This document shows, one piece after another, positions 57,677 to 64,000 of a stretch of DNA of 64,000 nt (its first letter is position 1; the number at the start of each line of letters is the position of its first letter). The stretch is taken from the NCBI RefSeq assembly GCF_004152845.1, contig NZ_SEON01000001.1, positions 496,001 to 560,000 on the forward strand, read 5' to 3'. The position numbers were made by a program, and so were the translations under genes. The notes under the pieces were generated by a model. The model did no database searches and had not been told where the DNA came from. It saw only the letters and a program-made list of their open reading frames with translations. The stretch is from Sphingobium fuliginis (GTDB lineage Bacteria > Pseudomonadota > Alphaproteobacteria > Sphingomonadales > Sphingomonadaceae).

Positions 57677-58093
57677 TCAGCGGGGCATTTGCAGCGATGC
57701 GTAGCAGGTGAAGCCGCTCGTCCCTGACTGAAGCCGCCGGATATAGTTGAGATAGGCCTGGTTCTGCTCATAGCTGGCGCCCGGCAGCCGGCCGCCGCGC
57801 AGCGCCTGCCGGACCTGTTCCCCGCTGAAGTTCTTGCCGGCGGGGAAGGCGCCCTGCGTTCCCGCCGGCACCACCTGCCCGTTGGGCGCGATATAATTGC
57901 CGGCCCGGCCCTGGTCGGGAACGGGTATCGTGCAGTTGAGCACCGACGCGGCCGTGTTCGCCAGCGCCGGCCGGATGGATATGATCGCGGAGGCCGCGAC
58001 GGCGCCGCCCATCAGCAACTGGCGGCGCGACGGCGCGGCAAGGCCGTCGTCCTGCGACTCGGCTTCCTTCTGGGGGGGCAACGGCTCGCTCAT
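57677..58093 (-). CDS. Tat-type exported protein of unknown function
   Basis: 138 residues. After an acidic N-terminal stretch comes SRRQLLMGGAVAASAIISIR, a twin-arginine signal (RR followed by a hydrophobic run, cleavage near ALA). The mature part has two cysteines (VLNCTIPVP and SGFTCYASLQ), a proline/glycine-rich first half (GNYIAPNGQVVPAGTQGAF) and a helical end. First gene of the leftward set that includes the glycosyltransferase and HPr-rel-A genes, and thus a possible substrate or partner; this link is inference. Start at 58093 follows AGGATGAC. Confidence 0.82.
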   Translation of the reverse strand: MSEPLPPQKEAESQDDGLAAPSRRQLLMGGAVAASAIISIRPALANTAASVLNCTIPVPDQGRAGNYIAPNGQVVPAGTQGAFPAGKNFSGEQVRQALRGGRLPGASYEQNQAYLNYIRRLQSGTSGFTCYASLQMPR

Positions 58094-58191
58094 GTCATCC
58101 TGATCCGCTATCGCGCTTGCCAAACTGTAAAAATTGCCGGCTACTGCGGCCCTCTTTGCAGCAAATGCGTCAAATTTCCAGCATGGTAACC

Positions 58192-59448
58192 ATGAATCGC
58201 CTGACCGCCTCCCAGATCACCGCCTCGCTGGCCGTTCTGCTGCTCGGCACCGGGGGCGCGTTGATGATAGGCGCGGGGCCGCTCGACATCCTCCTGCCGG
58301 TGCTGGCGACGCTGCTGGTGCTCGTCATCTGCGCGGCCAGTCCGGACCGTCCGGAACCGGCCGTGTCGCCCCTGCCGGCGGAGGTTCCCGACATCATCGC
58401 CCATCCCGATGCGCGCGGTCTGCTGGAGGGCATAGCCGACCCGCTGATGCTGATCGAACGGGGCCGCATCATCGCCGCCAACCGCGCCGCGCAGCGGCTG
58501 CTGGGCGCGCATATCGAGGGGGAGGACGCCCGCATCGCCATCCGCCATCCCGCCGCTGCCGAACGGCTCGCCAGCCAGGCGCCGCTGGCCGAACCGGTCA
58601 TGATCGAGCTGGTGGGCCTGGGCACCCGCGACCAGCGCTGGCAGATGCGGATCGCGCCGGTGGGGGAGGACGGCCATGTCCGGCGGCTGGTCCATCTGGC
58701 CGATCATAGCGGCGCCCACGCGGCGGAGAAGATGCGCGTCGATTTCGTCGCCAATGCAAGCCATGAACTGCGCACGCCGCTGGCCGGCATATTGGGCTTC
58801 ATCGAGACGCTGGCCGACCCCGACCTGGGCAAGGACGACGAAACGCGGCAGCGCTTCCTGAAGATCATGGACGGCGAGGCGCGGCGGATGCAGCGGCTGA
58901 TCGACGACCTCATCTCCCTTTCCCGCATAGAGGCGGAGAAATATCGCCTGCCCGACAGCGCGGTCGACCTGTCCGGCCTGGTGGCCGAGGTGGTGGGCGT
59001 GTTCCGCACCAGCCATGGCGATCGGGGGCGGGAGGTGGAGATGGAGATCGCGCCCGGCCTGACCGACGTGCAGGGCGACCGCGCCCAACTGTCGCAACTG
59101 CTCCATAATCTGATCGGAAATTCGGTGAAATATGGCCGCGCGGGCACGCCGATCCACGTGTCCCTTTCCGACGGGCCGAGCGGCCTGTTGCGGCTGACCG
59201 TCGCGGATGAGGGCGAAGGCATCGGCCCCGATCACCTGCCGCGCCTCACCGAACGCTTTTACCGCGTCGATTCGGGGCGCAGCCGGGCGGTGGGCGGCAC
59301 GGGACTGGGGCTGGCCATCGTCAAGCATATCGTGGAGCGGCATCGCGGCCGGCTGGACATCGCCAGCGTGCTGGGCAAGGGCACCACCATCTCCATCCTG
59401 CTGCCCCGCTTCGCCGTCGAGGAAAAGGCCGTCGCGGCAAAGGCTTGA
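58192..59448 (+). CDS. phoR: Phosphate regulon sensor histidine kinase
   Basis: 418 residues: two N-terminal membrane helices (within residues 8-48), a PAS-like domain (ADPLMLIERGRIIAANRAAQ, RLVHLADHS), a HisKA domain with the phospho-His in NASHELRTPLAGILGF, and a HATPase domain with the N-box LLHNLIGNSVKYG, DEGEGIG and GGTGLGLAIVKHI. Its place directly before pstSCAB identifies it as PhoR, which phosphorylates PhoB at low phosphate. ATG at 58183 is equally possible; neither has a clear Shine-Dalgarno. Confidence 0.95.
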   Translation: MNRLTASQITASLAVLLLGTGGALMIGAGPLDILLPVLATLLVLVICAASPDRPEPAVSPLPAEVPDIIAHPDARGLLEGIADPLMLIERGRIIAANRAAQRLLGAHIEGEDARIAIRHPAAAERLASQAPLAEPVMIELVGLGTRDQRWQMRIAPVGEDGHVRRLVHLADHSGAHAAEKMRVDFVANASHELRTPLAGILGFIETLADPDLGKDDETRQRFLKIMDGEARRMQRLIDDLISLSRIEAEKYRLPDSAVDLSGLVAEVVGVFRTSHGDRGREVEMEIAPGLTDVQGDRAQLSQLLHNLIGNSVKYGRAGTPIHVSLSDGPSGLLRLTVADEGEGIGPDHLPRLTERFYRVDSGRSRAVGGTGLGLAIVKHIVERHRGRLDIASVLGKGTTISILLPRFAVEEKAVAAKA

Positions 59449-59486
59449 TCAAAAAAAGACAGCGACAGGCCGGGCTTCCGCCGTCA

Positions 59487-59519
59487 ATGTCATAAAAGTG
59501 CAATCCCATTGTCACAAAG
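59487..59519 (+). promoter_or_regulatory. Pho box upstream of pstS
   Basis: Three consecutive 11-bp units, ATGTCATAAAA, GTGCAATCCCA and TTGTCACAAAG. The GTCA cores at 59489 and 59511 are exactly 22 bp apart and a degenerate GCAA lies in between at 59500. 11-bp spaced (C/T)TGTCA repeats are the PhoB binding pattern. It lies 84 bp before the pstS start and makes the operon inducible by phosphate starvation. Confidence 0.8.
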
Positions 59520-59602
59520 GCGCGACGTACCGCGGCTACGGCGCGTGCCCAGAGGGGGGCGGCGAGAAGCGAATCGCGGCCTTTGACGAAGGAGATTACC
59601 CG

Positions 59603-60658
59603 GTGAAGCATTTCGCTCTGATGGCCGCGACCGCCGCGGCGGCACTCACTCTTTCAGGCTGCGGCCAGCAGTCCGGCGGCGGGGCCGGCGGCACCCGCGA
59701 CCAGATCCGCGCGGTCGGCTCCTCCACCGTCTATCCGTTCGCCACCGCGATTGCCGAGATGTTCGTTCAGGGCAATCCCGGCATGAAGTCGCCCATCGTC
59801 GAATCGACCGGCACCGGCGGGGGCATGAAGCTGTTCTGCGCGGGCGTCGGCGCCCAGCATCCGGACATCGCCGACGCCTCCCGCCGCATGAAGAAGTCGG
59901 AATATGAGGACTGCCGGAAGAATGGCGTCAAGGACATCATCGAAATCCAGATCGGCGTCGACGGTCTGGCCTTCGCGGAATCGAAGAACGGTCCGGGCCT
60001 GAAGCTGACCCCGAAGATCGTCTATGAGGCGCTGGCCGCCAATCCCTATGGCAAGGGTCCGAACAAGGCCCAGAGCTGGAAGGATGTCGACCCCAGCCTG
60101 CCCGCCACGCCGATCAGCGTCTTCGGCCCCCCGTCCACCAGCGGCACCCGCGATTCGCTGGCCGAACTGATCCTGACCAAGGGTTGCGAGACCGACCCGG
60201 CGATGGAAGCGCTCAAGAAGAAGAATGAGGACGAGTTCAAGGCCACCTGCACCCGCATCCGCGAGGACGGCAAATATGTGGATTCGGGCGAAAACGACAA
60301 TCTGATCGTCCAGAAGCTGGGCGCCAATCCCAATGCGCTCGGCGTGTTCGGCTACAGCTTCCTGGAGGAAAACAAGGACACGCTGAAGGACGTTTCCATC
60401 AACGGCGTCGAGGCGACCTATGAAACCGTCTCCACCGGCCAATATCCCGGCGCGCGTCCGCTCTTCATCTATGTGAAGAAGGCGCATATGCAGGCCATTC
60501 CGGGCCTTCAGGCCTATCTCAACACCTTCGCCGCGAACTGGGACCCGAACGGCGCGCTGACCAAGCGCGGCATGGTCGCGGCGCCGGAAGGCGTGCGCAA
60601 GGCGAGCGCCGAGACCGTCAAGTCGCTGGCCGTGCTCGACGGTTCGCAGCTCAAATAA
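59603..60658 (+). CDS. pstS: Phosphate ABC transporter substrate-binding protein
   Basis: 351 residues: a signal peptide with lipobox LTLSGC (Cys about 22), followed by the phosphate-binding entry AVGSSTVYPFATAIAEMF, VESTGTGGGMKLFC, IADASRRMKKSE and FGPPSTSGTRDSLAEL. The SSTVYP and TSGTRD loops form the phosphate pocket. GTG at 59603 with AAGGAG 8 nt upstream is the start; earlier in-frame codons overlap phoR and the Pho box. Lies 154 bp after phoR. Confidence 0.96.
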   Translation: MKHFALMAATAAAALTLSGCGQQSGGGAGGTRDQIRAVGSSTVYPFATAIAEMFVQGNPGMKSPIVESTGTGGGMKLFCAGVGAQHPDIADASRRMKKSEYEDCRKNGVKDIIEIQIGVDGLAFAESKNGPGLKLTPKIVYEALAANPYGKGPNKAQSWKDVDPSLPATPISVFGPPSTSGTRDSLAELILTKGCETDPAMEALKKKNEDEFKATCTRIREDGKYVDSGENDNLIVQKLGANPNALGVFGYSFLEENKDTLKDVSINGVEATYETVSTGQYPGARPLFIYVKKAHMQAIPGLQAYLNTFAANWDPNGALTKRGMVAAPEGVRKASAETVKSLAVLDGSQLK

Positions 60659-60668
60659 GACAGGCGAT

Positions 60669-62063
60669 ATGACAGGTCCTGCAATCCTTCTGCTGCTCGC
60701 CGGTCTGGGCGCCATCGCCTGGGTCAGCGCCCGCGCCCGCGCGATGCGGCTGCAAAGCGCCGCGCGGGCTTCGGGCCGCCGCGACGCCGTGCACAGCCTG
60801 CCGGGCTATCACGGCTGGTATGTCGCGCTCTGGACGCTGGTGCCCGCCGGCCTCTTCCTGGCGGTCTGGGCCAATGTCGCGCCCGGTCTCGTCACGCAGG
60901 ACGTGCTGGGCAGTCCGGCGGCGCAGAGCCTGCCCGCCGACGATTTCTCACGCTCCGCCATATTGGGCGAGGCGCGGGCGATCGCCACGGGGATGCAGGC
61001 GGGGGCGTTCAATCCGCTCTCGCAGGGCCTGGTCGAACCCTATAGGGACGCCATCGGCCAATATGGCTTTGCCGGCGCCGCGCTGGCGCTGGTGCTGGCC
61101 TTTGCCGGCGGCGCCTATGCCTTCACCCGCGTGCGCCCGGATTTCCGGGCGCGCACGCGGGTCGAGCGGCTGGTGATGGCGACCCTGCTGATCGCATCGC
61201 TGCTGGCGATCATCACGACGCTGGGGATCGTCGCGTCGCTGCTGTGGGAAAGCTTCCGCTTCTTTTCCATGGTCAGCCCCGTCGATTTCCTGTTCGGCGC
61301 GAAATGGAGCCCGCAATCGGCGGCGCTCGGCTATGGCAATGACGACGCCTTCGGCGCGGTGCCGCTGTTCTGGGGGACCATCTTCATCGGCGCGATCATC
61401 GCCATGGCCGTCGCCATCCCGCTGGGCCTGATGAGCGCCATCTACCTGACCCAATATGCCAGCCCCACCTTCCGCAAGTGGATGAAGCCGATATTGGAGG
61501 TGCTGGCGGGCGTGCCGACCGTCGTCTACGGCTATTTCGCGGCGCTCACCATCGCCCCGGCCCTGCGGGATTTCGCGGTCATGATCGGCATCCACGGCGC
61601 CTCTTCGGAAAGCGCGCTGGCGGCGGGACTTGTGATGGGCGTGATGATCATTCCCTTCGTCTCCTCCATGGCGGACGACAGCATCGCCGCCGTGCCGCAG
61701 TCGATGCGCGACGGCAGCCTGGCCATGGGCGCCACCACCAGCGAGACGATCCGCCGCGTGCTGATCCCCGCGGCGCTGCCCGGCGTGGTCGGCGGCGTGC
61801 TGCTGGCCGTCAGCCGCGCCATCGGCGAGACGATGATCGTGGTGATGGCGGCGGGTCTGGCGGCCAACCTCACCTTGAACCCCTTTGCCAGCGTGACGAC
61901 GGTGACGACGCAGATCGTCCAGCTTCTGACCGGCGACCAGGAATTCGACAGCGCCAAGACGCTGGCGGCCTTTGCTTTGGGGCTGGTGCTGTTCATCGTG
62001 ACGCTGCTGCTCAACATCGTGGCCCTGCGGGTCGTGAAGAAATATCGCGAGGCTTACGAATAA
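60669..62063 (+). CDS. pstC: Phosphate ABC transporter permease PstC
   Basis: 464 residues. The C-terminal ~290 form the permease core ([58 protein letters not shown] with the EAA-type coupling helix). The N-terminal ~170 residues with three extra hydrophobic segments are an extension common in alphaproteobacterial PstC and absent from the 319-residue E. coli protein. Ten bp after pstS; stop overlaps the pstA start (TAATG). Confidence 0.95.
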   Translation: MTGPAILLLLAGLGAIAWVSARARAMRLQSAARASGRRDAVHSLPGYHGWYVALWTLVPAGLFLAVWANVAPGLVTQDVLGSPAAQSLPADDFSRSAILGEARAIATGMQAGAFNPLSQGLVEPYRDAIGQYGFAGAALALVLAFAGGAYAFTRVRPDFRARTRVERLVMATLLIASLLAIITTLGIVASLLWESFRFFSMVSPVDFLFGAKWSPQSAALGYGNDDAFGAVPLFWGTIFIGAIIAMAVAIPLGLMSAIYLTQYASPTFRKWMKPILEVLAGVPTVVYGYFAALTIAPALRDFAVMIGIHGASSESALAAGLVMGVMIIPFVSSMADDSIAAVPQSMRDGSLAMGATTSETIRRVLIPAALPGVVGGVLLAVSRAIGETMIVVMAAGLAANLTLNPFASVTTVTTQIVQLLTGDQEFDSAKTLAAFALGLVLFIVTLLLNIVALRVVKKYREAYE

Positions 62064-63307
62064 TGAGTGCCGAACGCCTTCCCACCGACTGGAAGTCGGA
62101 CGCGATGCGCCGGCGGATCGCCCGTCGCTATGCATCGGAACGCCGCTTCAAGGCGGCGGGTCTGCTCGCCGTCGCGCTCTCCGCCGCGTTCCTCGCCTTC
62201 CTGCTGTTCAGCATGCTGGGCAACGGCCTGCGCGGCTTCACCCGGACGGAAATCGCGGTGAAGGTCGACTTCTCCGCCTCCCCGCTGCTGCTCGACCCCA
62301 ATGCCATCACGGATCAGGCGCTCGCCAATGCGAACCTGCCGATGGTGACGGGGGCGGTCGTGAAGAAGGCGCTGGGCGCGGATGCCGAGGAATGGGTGTC
62401 GCCCACCGCCTGGACCGTGCTGCGCGACGCTATCAAGGCCGATCCGAAGATCCTCGCCCGGACCGTGACGGTCAAGCTGCCCGCCGCCACCGCCATCGAC
62501 CTTGCCGCCAAGAGCAACGGTTCGCCCGAGGCGGAAGCGGCGGTAGCGCGGCTCGACAAGGCGGGCCTGCTGACTACCGGCATCAACTGGGGATTCCTGA
62601 CCGCGAGCGACGGCACCGATCCGACGCAGGTCGGCATCTGGGGCGCGTTCAAGGGATCGCTGCTGACCATGCTGGTGACGCTGGCGCTGAGCTTCCCGGT
62701 GGGGGTCGCGACGGCCGTCTATCTGGAGGAATATGCGCGCAAGAACTGGCTGACCGACATCATCGAAGTGTCGATCAACAATCTGGCCGCCGTCCCCTCC
62801 ATCATCTTCGGCCTGCTGGGCCTGTCGATCTTCCTGAACTTCCTGCACCTGCCGCGTTCGGCGGCGCTGGTCGGCGGCATGACGCTGGCGCTGATGACCA
62901 TGCCGGTCATCGTCATCGCGGGCCGCAACGCCATCAAGTCGGTGCCGCCCAGCATCCGAGACGCGGCGCTGGGCATCGGCGCCAGCCCGGTGCAGGTGGT
63001 GTTCCACCATGTCCTGCCGCTGGCCCTGCCCGGCATCCTGACCGGCACCATCATCGGCATGGCCCGCGCGCTGGGCGAGACCGCCCCGCTGCTGATGATC
63101 GGCATGCGCGCCTTCATCGCCACGCCGCCGGGGGGGATCACCGATCCGGCGACCGTGCTGCCGGTGCAGATTTTCCTCTGGTCCGACGAAGTCTCCAGGG
63201 GCTTCGTCGAAAAGACTTCCGCCGCCATCATCGTCCTGCTGGTCTTCCTGCTCGCGATGAACGGCATCGCCATCTACCTGCGCAACAAGTTCGAAAGGCG
63301 GTGGTGA
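62063..63307 (+). CDS. pstA: Phosphate ABC transporter permease PstA
   Basis: 414 residues. After one membrane helix (about 34-54) a ~140-residue periplasmic insertion ([20 protein letters not shown] ... [19 protein letters not shown], the DUF3333 region) precedes the core permease ([73 protein letters not shown]). The enlarged form is usual in this class. Followed at once by pstB. Confidence 0.95.
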   Translation: MSAERLPTDWKSDAMRRRIARRYASERRFKAAGLLAVALSAAFLAFLLFSMLGNGLRGFTRTEIAVKVDFSASPLLLDPNAITDQALANANLPMVTGAVVKKALGADAEEWVSPTAWTVLRDAIKADPKILARTVTVKLPAATAIDLAAKSNGSPEAEAAVARLDKAGLLTTGINWGFLTASDGTDPTQVGIWGAFKGSLLTMLVTLALSFPVGVATAVYLEEYARKNWLTDIIEVSINNLAAVPSIIFGLLGLSIFLNFLHLPRSAALVGGMTLALMTMPVIVIAGRNAIKSVPPSIRDAALGIGASPVQVVFHHVLPLALPGILTGTIIGMARALGETAPLLMIGMRAFIATPPGGITDPATVLPVQIFLWSDEVSRGFVEKTSAAIIVLLVFLLAMNGIAIYLRNKFERRW

Positions 63308-63312
63308 CCGCG

Positions 63313-64000
63313 ATGACAGCCATGATGCATGAACAACAGACGCTGACCCCTGCGGGCGAAACCAGGATGCCGGAAACGAAGATGACAGAAACCAAGATGA
63401 CGGCCCGCGACGTCAAGGTCTTCTATGGCGAGAAGCAGGCGATCAAGGGCGTGTCGATCGATGTCGACATGGACAATGTCACCGCCTTCATCGGCCCGTC
63501 GGGTTGCGGCAAGTCGACCTTCCTGCGGACGCTCAATCGCATGAACGATACGGTCGCCTCCGCGCGGGTGGAAGGCACGATCACGCTGGACGGCGAGGAC
63601 ATCTACGCCCCCAGCATGGACGTGGTGCAACTGCGCGCCCGCGTCGGCATGGTGTTCCAGAAACCCAATCCCTTCCCCAAGTCGATCTATGAAAATATCG
63701 CCTATGGCCCGCGCATCCATGGCCTGGCCCATGCGAAGGCGGACCTGGACGTGATCGTCGAGAAATCGCTGCGCCGCGCCGGCCTGTGGGACGAGGTGAA
63801 GGACCGGCTGCATGACAGCGGCACCGCGCTTTCGGGCGGGCAGCAGCAGCGCCTGTGCATCGGCCGCGCCATCGCCGTCGAACCGGAAGTGATCCTGATG
63901 GACGAGCCCTGCTCGGCGCTGGACCCCATCGCGACGGCGAAGATCGAGGAACTGATCCACGAACTGCGCGGCCGCTACGCCATCGTGATCGTGACCCACA
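63313..64000 (+). CDS. pstB: Phosphate ABC transporter ATPase PstB (3' end beyond window)
   Basis: At least 229 residues: a 30-residue Met/Thr-rich N-terminal extension, then [20 protein letters not shown] (Walker A), [20 protein letters not shown] (Q-loop, typical of PstB), [17 protein letters not shown] (signature) and [20 protein letters not shown] (Walker B); the frame leaves the window at the H-loop IVTH. ATG at 63313 chosen; a GTG at 63304 overlaps the pstA stop, and several internal ATGs offer shorter starts. Confidence 0.96.
   Translation, partial: MTAMMHEQQTLTPAGETRMPETKMTETKMTARDVKVFYGEKQAIKGVSIDVDMDNVTAFIGPSGCGKSTFLRTLNRMNDTVASARVEGTITLDGEDIYAPSMDVVQLRARVGMVFQKPNPFPKSIYENIAYGPRIHGLAHAKADLDVIVEKSLRRAGLWDEVKDRLHDSGTALSGGQQQRLCIGRAIAVEPEVILMDEPCSALDPIATAKIEELIHELRGRYAIVIVTH

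Noticed and set aside
1-64000. CRISPR arrays, tRNA or rRNA genes, insertion sequences
   Set aside because: I looked through the gaps for spaced direct repeats, tRNA-like ends and transposase genes and found none; nearly all gaps are under 310 bp. A tRNA or RNA covariance search would settle this.

Overview
The window looks like a chromosomal stretch of a sphingomonad (Sphingobium/Novosphingobium/Sphingomonas-type alphaproteobacterium). It is GC-rich, densely packed, and full of ATGA/TGATG start-stop overlaps. It carries several gene orders typical of the class: rsmI-yraN-gshB beside a divergent LppC-type lipoprotein, argH-lipoprotein-lysA, phoR-pstSCAB, and isocitrate lyase divergent from a ScfR/RamB-type regulator. 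It also has two TonB receptors and an 'HPr-rel-A' locus. The genus is inference from gene content; no rRNA or tRNA gene lies in the window.

Layout. 1-4 kb: GST fragment, isocitrate lyase (aceA) with its terminator, and the divergent ScfR-like regulator with palindromic operator sequence between them. 4-8.5 kb: small hypothetical proteins, a secreted beta-helix protein, an orphan peptide-type binding lipoprotein and a DUF4112 protein. 8.6-12.2 kb: a leftward MBL hydrolase-DUF4230-nadA-(61-aa HTH-like protein)-nadC operon. 12.3-17.5 kb: xerC, dedA, gshB, yraN, rsmI and the LppC/LpoA-like lipoprotein. 17.5-22.4 kb: vitamin B12 uptake, with btuD-, btuC- and btuF-like genes and btuB behind a cobalamin riboswitch and a Shine-Dalgarno-masking hairpin. 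22.5-24 kb: threonine dehydratase and mobA.

24-34 kb is a complete assimilatory nitrate locus on the minus strand: nasT-nasS, nitrate transporter, nirB, nirD, nasA and cobA (siroheme methyltransferase). Both the transporter and nirB are preceded by a promoter, small hairpins with A1/G4 hexaloops, and an intrinsic terminator. This is the architecture expected for antitermination by the ANTAR protein NasT under control of the nitrate sensor NasS. MobA (molybdenum cofactor) and the CysG-N dehydrogenase at 42.4-43.1 kb supply the cofactors.

34-41 kb: an ABC-F protein preceded by a 33-codon overlapping leader ORF, a tripartite drug efflux operon (outer membrane factor, EmrA, EmrB) divergent from its TetR regulator with two matching operators, and a stand-alone response regulator. 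41-46 kb: the tight operon argH-lipoprotein-lysA-cysG(N)-zntB, in which zntB has no ordinary start codon. 46-52.5 kb: a thioredoxin lipoprotein, a large TonB receptor with a masked ribosome site, an exported RidA protein, a 141-bp inverted-repeat element, two paralogous secreted proteins, coq7 and dsbB. 52.7-58.1 kb: a CtpA protease, then nucleotidyltransferase, HprK-related kinase A, PqqD-like protein, glycosyltransferase and a Tat-type exported protein. This is the least understood locus here. 58.2-64 kb: phoR-pstS-pstC-pstA-pstB with a three-repeat Pho box; phoU and phoB probably follow beyond the right edge.
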